Assembly (NCBI GenBank): GCA_025506515.1
Contig: CM046451.1
Coordinates: forward strand, 68,310,783 to 68,374,782
DNA: 64,000 nt
From: Flaveria trinervia
Lineage: Eukaryota > Streptophyta > Magnoliopsida > Asterales > Asteraceae
Direction of reading: 5' to 3'
Part shown: piece by piece, positions 20,831 through 32,418 of the stretch
Position numbering within the stretch: position 1 is the first letter of the stretch
Layout of the letters: the number at the start of each line of letters is the position of its first letter
Notes under the pieces: model-generated
Databases searched by the model: none
Told to the model about the DNA's origin: nothing
Seen by the model: only the letters and a program-made list of their open reading frames with translations
Program-made: the position numbers and the translations under genes

Positions 20831-22620
20831 TTACATATTTAAAAATGTTTTCAAAAAAGGTGGACTAATCAATGTTATCATCCCAATGGCTGTAATGAGA
20901 TACTTAAATCTCTGTTCATCAAAAGCTTTGGTGAACAAGTCAGCATATTGTTTAGTTGAGTCAACTTTGATTAGTTTAATTAGACTTTTCTCATGAATAT
21001 CTCTAATGAAATGATACCTAATATCAATATGTTTTGTCTTGGAGGCTTCACAGGATTTTCAGTGATGGACATAACTGTTGTTATCAATATGGATAGGAGT
21101 GCTCATGAAGTCGTATCTGTAATCTATCATCTGGTTTGAATCCACAGCAGCTGAGCATAGCAACTCGTAACAGCAATGTATTCTGCTTCAGCAGTGATGT
21201 AGAGACACACGATTGCTTCTTGCATTCCCATGAGATGATCCTTCCACAAGAAATTGACAACCACCTGATGTTGATTTCTGTTGACGTTGCAGCCACCATA
21301 GTTATTGTTAGAGTAGCCATAGAGATTGAAATTGATGTTTCTGGGATACTAGAGACCTAATAGGTCCTCCCTTGAGGTATCTGAGGATTCTCTTAGCAAC
21401 AACTAGGTGAGACACCTTTGAGCAACTTATATCATGCACAAATGCAAGTTGCAAGCATGATATCAGGTCTACTTGCTGTGAGGTATATCAGAGAAGCAAT
21501 AATTGCCCTATACTAATGTTGATCAGTATCCTCCCCCTTAGAATCAGGATAGAGATTATGGTTTCTGGGTATGGGTGTCTTGGTTGACTTACAATCTTTC
21601 ATGTCCAATCTTTCTAAGATGTTATTAAGATACTTAGATTGATTGATTAAAAACCATTCCTTCATTTGCTTTACCTGAATTCCAAGGAAAAAGTCCACTT
21701 TTTCCATGGAACTCATCTCAAACTTTTTCTTCATGATGCTATCAAAGTCTTTACACATTTGGTCATTTGAGGAACCAAATATGATGTTATCAACATAGAC
21801 TTGAACGAGCAAGATGTCCTTTCTAGACTTCCTCACGAGAAGAGTCTTATCAATGGTACCTCTAGTGTAGCCATTCTTTAGGAGAAACTGGGACAAAGTC
21901 TCATACCACAGCCTAGGTGCTTGGTGCAGCCCATATAGAGCTTTAACCAATTTACACACATAGTTGGGGTGTTGTGGGTCTTCAAATCCTAGAGGCTGGC
22001 ACATATAGACATCCCTATCTATATCCCCATATAAAAAGGCACACTAGACATCAAGCTGGTAGACAATGATATTCTTGGATGCAGCATAGGCAAGGAAAAT
22101 CCTAACTGCCTCAAGTCTAGCAACAGGTGCAAAGACATCAGTATAATCAATTCCTTCCTCTTGAGTGTATCCTTGAACCACTAGTCTTGCTTTGTTCTTG
22201 ATGATCAAGCCTCTATCATCTCTCTTGTTTCTAAAGACCCATTTTGTGTCTATAGGTACTTGACCAAATGGTAGCGGACATAGGTTCTAACCTTTTGTCT
22301 TTTGAATTGAAACAACTCCTCTTGCATTGATTCAACCTAGCTACTATCTTTCAAGGCATCTTCTACCTTCTTGGGTTCCATCTGAGACAGGAAGCATGAG
22401 TACAAGCAGACATTCCCATGATGAGTCTGTCCTCTTGTTCTCACACCTTCAGAAACATCCCTTTGATGTTCTCAACTGGATGAGTGTTGTGGATTCTGAG
22501 TCGAGGAATTACCTCCAATTGCAAAGATAGATCCAGATTGGATATATTTTTCTCAAGAGCTTGAACACTTTATCCAGCTATTGTTTCACACTCATTCTAT
22601 GAGGACTGATTAAATGAATG
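20831..22620 (-). pseudogene. pol: element C pol, RT and RNase H (RT active site lost)
   Basis: RT is best preserved at 21513-22004: ALYGLHQAPRLWYETLS, then YVDNIIFGSS where active copies have YVDD, so the second catalytic Asp is Asn (codon AAC). RNase H remnants lie at 21084-21320 with frame changes. The C-terminus reads LFTKAFDEQRFKYL (about 20900) and ends at a TAA at 20831. The upstream stretch near 22200 keeps RLVVQGYTQEEGIDYTD. Several stops and frameshifts are present; inactive. Confidence 0.85.
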
Positions 22621-24269
22621 AGAAACATCATCATTGTTGGCTGTGAAGTAGCATTAACAGTTGCATGTTCCTTCAAGATGCTACATTCATCATCTTGGTG
22701 TTGTGCAGGGTCACCTGATGAAATTTGAGGGTCATAGGTGAATCACTGGTTGAAGCTCCACTATCCCATAAGATAGTTATACTCTCAGATCTGCTAATAA
22801 TGGAACCTTGATTTGTTGTAGCTCTTGGAGAACTTGAAATAGGTCTGGGTAACTCAAATAGTTGGTTATCTTTAGAATTGCTTTGAGTACCTGTTCCAGC
22901 TGAAACATTCTCACAAGATGGTTTAGAATAGTTTGGAAACAATTCTAAGTCAAAAATATGATCAGTGCCATTCCCCCTAACACAAGGAGTGTGCTCATTG
23001 ATAACAATGTTGGATGATTCCTCAAATTGTTGATTTTTGATGTTGTAAACTCTATAAGCTTTAGAGCTAGAGGAGTATCCAACAAAGATAGCATCATCCG
23101 ACTTTTCAGCAAATTTTTCCAAATTGTCTTTTGTGTTAAGTATGGTACACCTACAGCCAAAGGACCTTAGAAAGCCAATGAACGGTGGCCTCTTGTTCCA
23201 TAGCTCATAAGGGGTTTTTCCATGTGGCATTGCTACAAGAACCCTATTGACTTCCTCTGCGAGAATGCTAGAGGTAGTTTGGAATCAGCTAACTTAGTTC
23301 GAGCCGCCTCAGTAAGTGTCATGTTCCTCCTCTTAGCAACACCATTTCGTTGAGGAGTTTGGGGAGCACTATATTGTCTGGCAATCCCATTTGAGTTACA
23401 GAATGAGTCAAGAATAAGGTTCTTGAACTCAGTCCCTTGATCACTTTTAGTTATCTTAAACTTGTGATCAATTTGATTTTCTATCTTAAGAATAAAAGAT
23501 TTTAACATTTTAGCAGTTTCATCTTTAGATCTTAAAAAGAATACCCATGTAAATCTTATAAAATCATCAACCATCACAAGGTAGTATAATTTCCTTCCAA
23601 TGCTCATTATACTTATGGGACCAAATAGATCTATGTGCAATAAGTGTAATAGAGTAGTGATGGAGTTAACAACTTTGGAATTTTTAGATGCCCTGTGTTG
23701 CTTCCCCTTTCAGGCATGCAACACATTTATCTTTGCAGAAAAATTACTTTTTAGGCAAACCATGTACCAAGTTATTTTTAGCCAATTTATTCATTGTCTT
23801 AAAATTTACATGCCACTACATTTATGCTATAGTATTGACTCATCACCATCAGCTTTGGAAAGAAAGCATGAAACTTCACCCATTGGGGAAGCATTGTTCA
23901 TATCAAGCTTGTACATATCCCCTTTCCTGGGAGATCTAAGAAGCACCAATACCTGAGGAACTGTCATCCCGGGTTTGAGGATAATGCACTCATGTTCTAT
24001 GAAGAGCATTGGATGCTTTTGATCACAAAACTGAGAAACACTTAACAAATTGTGTTCAAGCTATTTGACAAAGTGAACTTTGTCAACTTTTAAGTTTCCA
24101 TTAGATATACTTCCTCTGCCAGAAAAATATCCTCCAGCCTCACCTCTAAACTGGAGAGGACTTCCACCATTATGTTGAAATTATTAAAGGAGAGATTTGT
24201 TCCCTGTCATATGCCTGGAGCATCCACTATTCACGATCCAAAAATTGTTATTCTTGTCATATGGATGTC
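22621..24269 (-). pseudogene. pol: element C pol, protease to integrase (two catalytic acids lost)
   Basis: The protease motif is WIVNSGCSRHMTG at about 24200-24240: the catalytic Asp of DSG is Asn. Downstream come LLSVSQFCDQKH (23827-24048), then integrase at 23233-23640 with HIDLFGPIS and KSDQGTEF. NGVAKRRNMTL follows where NGV.ERRN is expected, so the catalytic Glu is Lys (AAG). The integrase C-terminal part (HGKTPYELW, YSSSSKAYRVYN) is at 22673-23230. Every one of these losses is a G-to-A change on the coding strand. It could not have moved in its present form. Confidence 0.86.
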
Positions 24270-24292
24270 CTGCACATAAGACGAGATGATTA
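24270..24292 (-). other. splice-acceptor-like gag/pol junction of C
   Basis: The minus strand reads AACTAATC (end of gag with its TAA stop), then the pyrimidine-rich TCTCGTCTTATGTG, then CAG followed by GA. Stop-to-AG spacing is 20 nt, against 16-17 nt in B1, B2 and F. Confidence 0.5.
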
Positions 24293-25356
24293 GTTTTGAG
24301 TGGAAACCCAAGCCTTGTTGGTCATGGGTTCTTCCAATGATAGTGACAGAATTGAACCAAAGGTTAAGCATGGGGGTTCAATGGATGTCATTGAATAAGA
24401 AGTTTGGGCTGCAGTATCTTTCTTGATCTTCCAATCCATCTTTTGGTTGAACATGGAGATGAGCCTTTTGAGGCTTTAGCAGCATAGCATTCTTCTGAGG
24501 CTTCTTTCTTTTCGGAAGAAGCCTTCACTACCCTTTCTATAGAAGTAGTCTTCTTCTTGGAGGCTTCAAGGGAATTCTTTTGTTCTTTTGAATTTTGATA
24601 GCTTTAGCTTCCAAAGCCTTTTTCCCTTCAGAAAAAGGACTTTCTTCCGAAAGAAATCTTGCTTCAGAAACCAGCTTTCCTTTTTTCATCACTTGAACCA
24701 TTTGATAAGGTCCAAATAAGAAACCTTCCTTGACTTCTTCTCTTTTAACATTATTTGCATAATGTGTGCTAGTAGGATATAATAACCATCTTTGGCCATA
24801 TGATTTTGCAGACCACACATTATGCATGTAATGTAAGTTTTCTGAGAACTTGAGGATTGTTGTTTCTTGTTGTTTTTCTCTTCATTAGCGACCTTTCCAT
24901 TTAACTTTTGATCCTTTCGTAGGACAGGAGTGCTGGTACTACACCCCTTTCCTAAATCAGAGTTACCTACCACCCCTTTCCTGAATCGAGATCCTACCCC
25001 CCTTTCCTGAATCAGAGTTGCCTACCACTAGAATCCAGCTGAGATGAATACACCCTTTTCTTTTGGGTCAATCTTTAGCTTAGAGTCAACCACTTTCTTG
25101 GCAGTTCTTCTTGCTACTTTAGCTCTGTGCTTCTTCGGCTTTGGTGGTTAGGATTTGATCATCACCGCTAGGAGTGGGTTGATTTCATGTTCCTTCCCCT
25201 ATGGTGGTCTCTATTCTTGCATCATTCCAACTCAATGAAGATGGGTCAGCAAATTGACCTCCTTGCTCTTCAATACACATCTAGTTGTCTTATGGACTCT
25301 CAGAGTGCGGTGGAACATTTCTTGGTCCCCAACCCTCCTTTGTTCTGATACAAATT
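24290..25356 (-). pseudogene. gag: element C gag, C-terminal piece with second knuckle
   Basis: Continues the gag that is broken at 37907 by B2. It contains the remnant of the second zinc knuckle, CIMCGLQNHMAKDGYY (within 24689-24973), whose last Cys appears changed to Gly or Tyr, and a Lys/Glu/Ser-rich linker with several TTCCGAAG-type words (24440-24670). It ends with AWVSTQN and a TAA at 24290. The corresponding intact knuckle in F is CVMCESTTHIAKDC. Confidence 0.75.
25352..25356. repeat. target-site duplication of element B2
   Basis: aaatt at 25352-25356 is repeated exactly at 37907-37911, immediately outside the LTRs of B2. Removing B2 and one copy rejoins element C's gag. Confidence 0.93.
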
Positions 25357-25587
25357 TGACAGGATCAGCGATCACAATTTGATGTATTAGGTTCAAAGCA
25401 GCGGAATACGAACAAGAATTAGACAAATTGTAGCAAGCAATCGATACTTGTATGCATTAAGAGCGCATACGGTTATAGGGAGAGAATATTATTTTCTGAT
25501 TTCAAGGAATGTTTATAGATTAGAATATTTCTAATCAATCATTCAAAAAACTCATTCATCATCACACATTTACAATAGGTTGTCACT

Positions 25588-25597
25588 CCTTATATAG
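25588..25597 (-). promoter_or_regulatory. TATA box in the B2 3' LTR
   Basis: The minus strand reads CTATATAAGG, as in B1. In the 3' LTR it could fire outward into element C. Confidence 0.68.
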
Positions 25598-25828
25598 AGT
25601 GCAACAATCACTGTTGTTATCACGAAAGTGACAACTGGCAGATCTAATACAAAAATAACTAACTCTTAACAAACTACTGAAATGTTCACAACTACTGAGA
25701 ACATATCAGAGTGTTAAGTACAAAATATAAAACTACTGAAACTACAACGACTGAAGAACAAGCTCTTCAGTCGTTTTACAAAACTACTGAAACATAAACT
25801 ACTGAAACTAGAAATATAACTACTGATA

Positions 25829-25865
25829 TCACAACTACTGAAGAAGTACTCTTCAGTAGTTGTGA
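25829..25865. other. 16-bp perfect stem-loop in the B2 3' LTR
   Basis: TCACAACTACTGAAGA (25829-25844) pairs exactly with 25850-25865 around the loop agtac. The 5' LTR copy near 37420-37457 has one mismatch. A second hairpin (CGACTGAAGA with TCTTCAGTCG, six-base loop) lies at about 25748-25773. Both lie in U3, upstream of the TATA box. Confidence 0.8.
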
Positions 25866-26298
25866 CAAACTATGACGCTTCAGTACTTGATCTTCAGACT
25901 TTGACCTTCAGAGTTTCATCAGCTGATGACTTCACTAGATATCATCAGCTGATGTCTTCAGTCTTTGTCTTCAGACTTTGTACATCAGTTGTTGATCTTC
26001 AGCACTTGTAAACTCTTCAGCTTTTACTTCATACTTTGGTCTTTCAGCTTCAGCACTTGTGTCTTCAGCTGTTCACTTCAGTACTTGTGTTCTTCAGCTG
26101 TTCAGCTTCAGTACTTGTGTTCTTCACTGTTGTACTTCAGCACTTTAGTTCTCAGCTTTGGAATCTTCAGCACTTGATCTTCAGCTGTTGAAGTCTTCAG
26201 CACTTGTCAAACTGCTGATGAGTCTTTCAGCAGTTGTTGTGATACCATGTGGGACTTAGAGGTTTTCTGATCTTGGCTTTGGTTCTTTTGGTCCAACA

Positions 26299-26309
26299 AA
26301 CTCCCCCTG
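26299..26309 (-). other. polypurine tract of element B2
   Basis: CAGGGGGAGTT on the minus strand, directly before the 3' LTR start TGTTGG; identical to B1. Confidence 0.92.
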
Positions 26310-26509
26310 AACCAATGCAGCCAAAACCTCTAAATTATTCGTTGTCCCACTTATTGTTGGCAAAGTGTTGGTCTTTTTCCTTCTTGATCAGTAGAGAAGA
26401 TGACCCATGTAAGCTCCGGCCTGGGAAGAAACTCAAATATTTGTTTGGTAGAGTATGAATGGGAACTCTGTTTTGGGGAACACACAGAGTTTTATCCCAT
26501 TCATGAGAT

Positions 26510-29500
26510 TCACTTCCCCATAATGAGTCTGTACGACTCTCTTGTGTAGGCCTCAAGGAAGGTGATTTGTTCCTCCATGGTTAGCTCTTCAGCACCTCCT
26601 TCAAACAATGATTTAGGCCCATAATACTCAGACAGGTATTTGGCCTGTTTCCTTCTTTAGCTCCACAGTTGTTATTATTCTGTAAGCAAACTCATCCGGG
26701 TGATTACCCTCTAGGAACAACTGGAGCTCATTTTTCTAGACTTCCTCAAGCCTTTGTAAACTAACCCCTTTTTCACTATTTTGTTTTCCAGCATCTTCTG
26801 AGGGGTTAGATTAGCTTTGTAGGCTTTCTTGAAGTCTTCTAGGATTTCCCAGGGTGAAACTACAAAGACCAGAGAGATCACTTCATCTACGATCTTTTTC
26901 ACCTGGCCAATGTATCTCTGAGGTATATTTTTCTTATGAATTCTGTGAGAGACCCTGGGATCAGGCCAAATCCTCACTCTTTCCTTTTGATATTGAAAGG
27001 TATGCCTGAGAGTGTAAAGTCTGAGGGCTTGCTTCTTCATATTGATGATAGAGATGTGGCTGCATAAGCTTTGTCAACTCTCTTCAGCAATTCCTCATCA
27101 TGCTGTTTATGAAGCTCTTCTTCTTCTAGCTTCACTTTAACCATTTGTCTCTGGACTTCAGGAGTAATTGCTGAGGAGTGACTTGTGGCCTTAGGCAACT
27201 GAAACAGCTGAGAGTGGCAGCCTATCTTCATCATCTTCTTCATCATCTTCTAGCCTCAATATCCTTCTCTTCTTCTTCAAGGGTATATCATCGGCTATGG
27301 TTTTGAGGGTAAGGAGTTGGTTTGGTGGGTTGTGTTTTGGGTGGTTTTGGGTGCGGGAATGTTGACAGGCTGTTCTAGCATCCTTGAGGTGAGTGTGGCT
27401 TTTGATTGCTTGGCTAGCTCAGTCCTGCTCCCAGCACCCGCTTCATTCAAAGCTTCAATAACAAGCCCGTTAGTATATGCTTCAGACGAACAGATCTTGG
27501 TGGTGATTGCCAAGATACTGTCCCTGGACCAAGCTTTGATTTCGATCATTGATCTTCCAAGATATTTTGCAATAAATCTAATCATGATTTCAAGCCTTTC
27601 TCTTTCTAACACTTCATAACTTGCCCATCTATTCTGGATTTCTTCAATCTCTAGTCGTGAATCTCAGAGTCAAGTTTATGGTGTCATGGCCTTGCCTAAA
27701 CAGCTGATCAATGATATTGTCCATTGATCTGCTGTGTTCGGCATCAGCCTCTTTTATCAGTAGCTCCAAGGCTTTATCTTCAGCAATGTGATCCAGCACC
27801 TTTCTTTCGCTTGTAGGTGAGCAGTGGTTGCTGTTCTTTCTCCTCCTTTTGGCTTGCTTCGCTTCCTTCTTTTCCTCGGATCTTTTCCTCTTCTTTTCTT
27901 TCACTGCAGTACTCTCCCCCTTTTTGGATGCATTGGAGGAAGGGTTTGTACCGCAGAAGAGTCTTTTGTACAGCAGCATCAATCAGGGCTGTAAAGTGGA
28001 GGAAAGCCTCTCATCAATGGCTTTAGTCACAATATCAGTGATTATGGGTGTGATGAGAGGGAGGGAATTTTGAAGTACAGCACCTATTTGCTCAGGAGGG
28101 TTCTGTTCCTGAGAAGTAGGGCCTGAAGCAGAGGCAGGTGGTTGAGTTTGGAGTGGCTCAGTGTTGGGAAACCTTCAAGTGAAGTGCCATCTGTGGGTGG
28201 GTAGAGGCAGATGGTCTTTCTCCTTGTGAGAGTTGATCAAGTAGGTTTTGCAGCCTACTGACTTCTCTTCAAGGATTGTGTTCTGGGCAAGAACATCATA
28301 GAAAAAGCCCAGGTCATCATCAGCCGAAGCTGAATCATCTGACCTCCTGCTTAGAGCAGGATTTACATGCACTGGTGTAGACCAGTTGAAGCATGTGCCC
28401 CTTGTGCTTGGTACTAGGGACTTCCAGCCTCAGGACAGTGTCCATCATCAGCTGTTGCCTCTAGTGAGGTCTTGGCAATGTTACCAGCCTCATTCTGATC
28501 ATGTGCTGAGTCAGAGGAGGTGGCAGCCTCACTAGATATTCTAAGCTCCTTGTCTACACCAGGAGATAGAAGTGGTAAACCCCTGTGCTGTGGGTTCTCA
28601 AGTGCACTGTGTTCCTCCCCCTCAATTGTAGAGGTATTCCCAGTAGTCAGTGGTTTCTGGGGAGGGGGTGAGGAGTGCAGTTGAGTCAGCACTTGTGCAA
28701 CTATTAAAGTTGGCTGTGAGGGGCGGTTGTTTGGGGTGAAGGGATAGAAGCAGTGTGCACCTGGGGAGGTTGGTGCTCTTCAATGGCAATCCCCTCAAGT
28801 GAGGAAGATCCCAGATATGTAGGTACCCCTTGTGTGTGTTGCTTCAGGCTCCTGTTGAGAGGAAGCCTGAGCGGCTATGGCTGGAAGAGTCATTGTATCC
28901 ACTAGGGGGTTTGGACTAGTGATATATCCTGCGTTTGTGTTGCAGGGGCATCCTCAGGGGACTCAATTCCCTGAGTAGCCGTTTGGGTTTCTTTTTGGTG
29001 GGTTTGGTGGGGACTTTTGATTTGGAGGTGGTGGCTGTGGGTTCCAGCTGCGTGGGTTTTCGCAGCTTGGCAGCCATTTTAGTGTCTGGTCAGAGTTGTG
29101 CCGGAGTATACTTCCGGCAGAACAGCCGTAGCAGGGACTCCCAAGCCAACAAGTCCCTCAGCATTAAGCTGGTTTGTAATGATGGCCATTATGAACCGTG
29201 GATATAGTATCCAACGGTTGGCAGTTAGTTTTTGAGCCATATCCTTGAGCTCTGAAAATATTATTCTGAAAAGTTTAGCGGTTGTTGCTCAAGAATAGAA
29301 TACATTACCTGCTGCCATTTCGTCGACATTTGATCCCAAGACGACGTCTTAGGGGCCAAACATACATTCACCATGTGAAAGATTAGGCGCTCAGCATCAT
29401 TAAAGTGTTTCTTCATGATAGTGGAGGCACTGAGATCACCTTGATATCCATGTTGGGCAAAGGATAGATCTGTGGTGCCCTTTGGATATCCAGCAGGAGA

Positions 29501-29791
29501 ACTAGCATCATTCAGATGAAGAATTTTGCGGATTATTGCAGGAGTGATGACTACTTCTTTGTTGTTTACGACCGACTGGAGGGATGGTGTGTTGTTCTCC
29601 CCAGTGGTAACAGTAACGTTCATCCAAAATTGGTGCAGGGATTCGGCATGTAGTATGGGATTCAGAAGAAATGTCGTGTTGTATTGGGACTGAACCATAA
29701 GATCGATAGCAGTATCGAACTTAGTCCAGATGGGCGATTTAGTGAGGTAGGCAACACAGTTGTGTCGCGGTTTAATTTGCATGGACGCCAT
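26510..29791 (-). pseudogene. element B2 aORF (third ORF, about 1,090 codons, frameshifted)
   Basis: Homologous along its length to the B1 aORF. It starts MASMQIKPRHNCVAYLTK at 29791, and the first 176 codons (29261-29791) are open and carry the shared N-terminal domain (NPILHAESLHQFW, then ITPAIIRKILHL). A Pro/Ser/Thr/Gln-rich middle is at 28170-28700. The helical block (RFIAKYLGRSMIEIKAWSRD) is at 27295-27612, a basic cluster LKKKRRILRLED near 27255-27290 takes the place of B1's PKKKKRRV, and the C-terminal block is at 26711-27040. It ends at a TGA near 26510. No hydrophobic membrane segment is seen. Frame breaks are about as frequent as in B1 but at different places, so they arose separately. 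Function unknown. Confidence 0.75.
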
Positions 29792-30552
29792 GGAGAAGAG
29801 GGAAGTTTTGGAGAGGAACGTTAGGTTTGAAGAAGATGAAGCATTGAGAGCTTAGGTTAGGGATATTTATAGGGTACGGGTAAGAAAGACTGAAGGATGT
29901 GGTGTTAGTCATCAGTAGTTTTAAACGACCGTTGACATGGTATTATCCTTTCAGACGTTGAAACAGCTGAAGTCGTGGTGTTAGGCATCAGTATTTAGAA
30001 AACTACTGAAGACCGTGGTTTTGACTTCAGATGATTGAAACAACTGAGGACTTGTGTTTGTCATCAGTAGTTATGAAACTACTAAGACAGTGGTTTTGTC
30101 ATCAGCTGTTGTAAACAACTGAAGACTTGGTATTAGTCATCAGTAGTTATAAAACTACTGAAGACATGGTTTTGCTTCAGTTGTTTAGAATGAAACAGCA
30201 GTTGTACAAACGACTGAAGAGAAAGTTCTCTTCAGCTGTTTTCGTCAATTCTTAGCTTTTCAGCTGTTTCATACTGTCCTCAACACATTCATCAGTCTTT
30301 TTGGCTGATTTCAGTTGTTTCATAGGACATCAGTACTTATCTGTTTTTACTGATTGCAGTAGTTGTAACTGCATCAGTAGTTGTAACTACATCAGTAGTT
30401 TAGAACAGATGAAGTACTTCAGTACTTGTGAGACATTTAGCCTTCAGTAGTTATAAAAACTACTGAGGGTAAAAGAGCTCATCAGTACTTATATGTGACA
30501 TAGGTACTAATGATCATCAGTACTTATTACTAAGATCATCAGTAGTTGTCAC
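29792..30552. other. pol-aORF spacer of B2 with serial hairpins
   Basis: Non-coding. Inverted repeats of the CAGTAGTT/AACTACTG and CAGCTGTT/AACAACTG type recur at about 29910, 29990, 30063, 30097, 30139 and 30443, as in B1. The example near 30141-30160 keeps a perfect 8-bp stem. The same words recur in this element's LTR. Confidence 0.72.
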
Positions 30553-32229
30553 TTATTCTAGCTGCAGCATACCAAGCCTTAACACCAGGTTTTGGAAAGT
30601 TGAACTATCCAAAGGCTTAGTAAAAATGTCTGCAAGCTCATCAGCACTAGGCACAAACTTAGGATCAATCAGACCTTTTTCAAAACAATCCCTTATAAAA
30701 TGATGTCTGATCTCTATATTTTGGTCCTAGAGTGCTGGACTGGATTTTTGACAATGCAAAGAGCTGAAGCACTATCCATTAACAATGGAGTCTTAGTCTC
30801 TGTAATGCCATAATCCAAAAGTTGGTTTTGAAGCCAGTACCTGAGATGTACAACTTGCACCGCAATGTACTCTGCTTCAGCAGTTGATGTAGCAACTGAG
30901 GTCTGTTTCTTGCTCTGCCAAGAAATCAAGCAGTTGCCTAGGAATTGACATCCACCAGACGTTGATTTCCTGGTCAACTTACACCCTGCATAGTCACTGT
31001 CAGAAAAAGCAACTAATTTACCAGAATGTCCATAGAATACCATAAACCTAGATATGGAGTGCCTTGCAGATATCTAAAGATCCTCTTGACTGCAATCAGA
31101 TGAGACTCTTTAGGTGCAGCCTGAAATCTAGCACAAACACATGTAGCAAACATAATATCTGGTCTAGAAGCTGTTAAATACATCAAGGACCCAATCATAC
31201 ATCTGTAAAGTGTTTCATCAACCACTTTACCTTTCTGATCTGTATCCAGTTGTGTGGTGCTGCACATGGGAGTAGAACAAGGCTTACAGTTTTGTAAATC
31301 AAACTTTTGCAAAAGATCTTTTGTATATTTGGACTGATGAATGAAAATTCCATCAGCCTTTTGTTTGATTTGCAACCCAGAAAGAACTGTAACTCTCCCA
31401 TGGCACTCATTTCAAACTTCTGTTGCATCAACTTTGTAAAGGCATCACACAACTTTGGATCAGAGGATGCAAAAATGATGTCATCTACATAAATTTGAAC
31501 AAGTAGATTATGCTGCCCAGCTTTCTTAATGAATAAAGTCTTATCTATGGAGCCTCTAGTGAATTGTTTTCCAGAAGAAAGTTTGATAATGTCTCATACC
31601 AGGCTCTAGGAGCTTGTTTTAACCCATAAAGAGCCTTATCAAGCTTATACACACCCATTAGGATGTTTATTGTCCTCAAAGCCTGGAGGTTGACATACAT
31701 AACCTCTTCTTTAATTTTTCCATACAAAAATGCACTTTTGACATCCATTTGAAAAACTTTAAGGTTTTGATAAGCAGCATAAGCTAAAAACTCGAATTGC
31801 TTCCAGTCTGGCTACAGGGGCAAAGGTTTCATCATAATCAATACCTTCTTCTTGTGCAAACCCCTGAACAACCAGTCTGGCCTTGTTCTTAACAATAAGC
31901 CCATTTTCATCAGTTTTGTTCCTAAACACCCATTTAGTGCCTATTGCACACTTACCTGGAGGTAGAGGAACCAGTTCCCACACTTGCTGTTTCTTGAACT
32001 GAAGAAGCTCAAGCTGCATGGCATCAACCCATCCATTGTCCTTTAAAGCAATGTGATAATTCTTTGGCTCTTGCTGACTGATGAAGAGAGCATAGAAGCA
32101 GAAATTTGACAATTGACTTCTTGTTGATACTCCAGCAGTGATATCACCAATGATTTGAGACATAGGGTGATTCTTCAGATCTTGATACACAATGAGATCT
32201 GTGCAAGTGTTTGTAGCAGGCTCAGCAGT
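30553..32229 (-). pseudogene. pol: element B2 pol, RT and RNase H
   Basis: RT starts with HPMSQIIGDITAGVSTRSQL (31759-32235 open), then GLIVKNKARLVVQGFAQEE and DVKSAFLYGKIKEEV. The catalytic YVDD at about 31480-31500 is intact but lies outside the longest open stretches. RNase H is at 30714-31375: LYRCMIGSLMYLTASRPD, AFSDSDYAGC, SWQSKKQTSVATSTAEAEYI and LLMDSASALCIVKNPV, so catalytic acids are present. The stop is at 30553. Frameshifts near 31790, 31560, 31380, 31040 and 30715 break it into open pieces that nearly abut. Confidence 0.88.
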
Positions 32230-32418
32230 AAACATGGTGATGGTGAATCATTTCCTTGAAACCAATCAGTGGATGGTAATTCAAAGGAAGTTGAATTCGA
32301 AGAGATCTCATCAGCATTTTGTGGATGGTGCTACTGGAGCTACAGGAACATCAGGTCTAGCTGAATCAGGCAGCTGATCACTAAACCTGAAGAGTGAGTA
32401 CTGCAATCATCATCATCA

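Larger units (their letters stand above)
25357..26298 (-). repeat. 3' LTR of element B2
   Basis: Pairs with 36938-37906. It begins TGTTGGACC at 26298 on the minus strand and ends CTGTCA at 25357. It lacks the regular 26-bp array of B1; its place (about 25880-26220) has degenerate CTTCAG-containing words. It contains a 16-bp perfect hairpin (25829-25865) and a TATA box (25588-25597). Confidence 0.93.
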
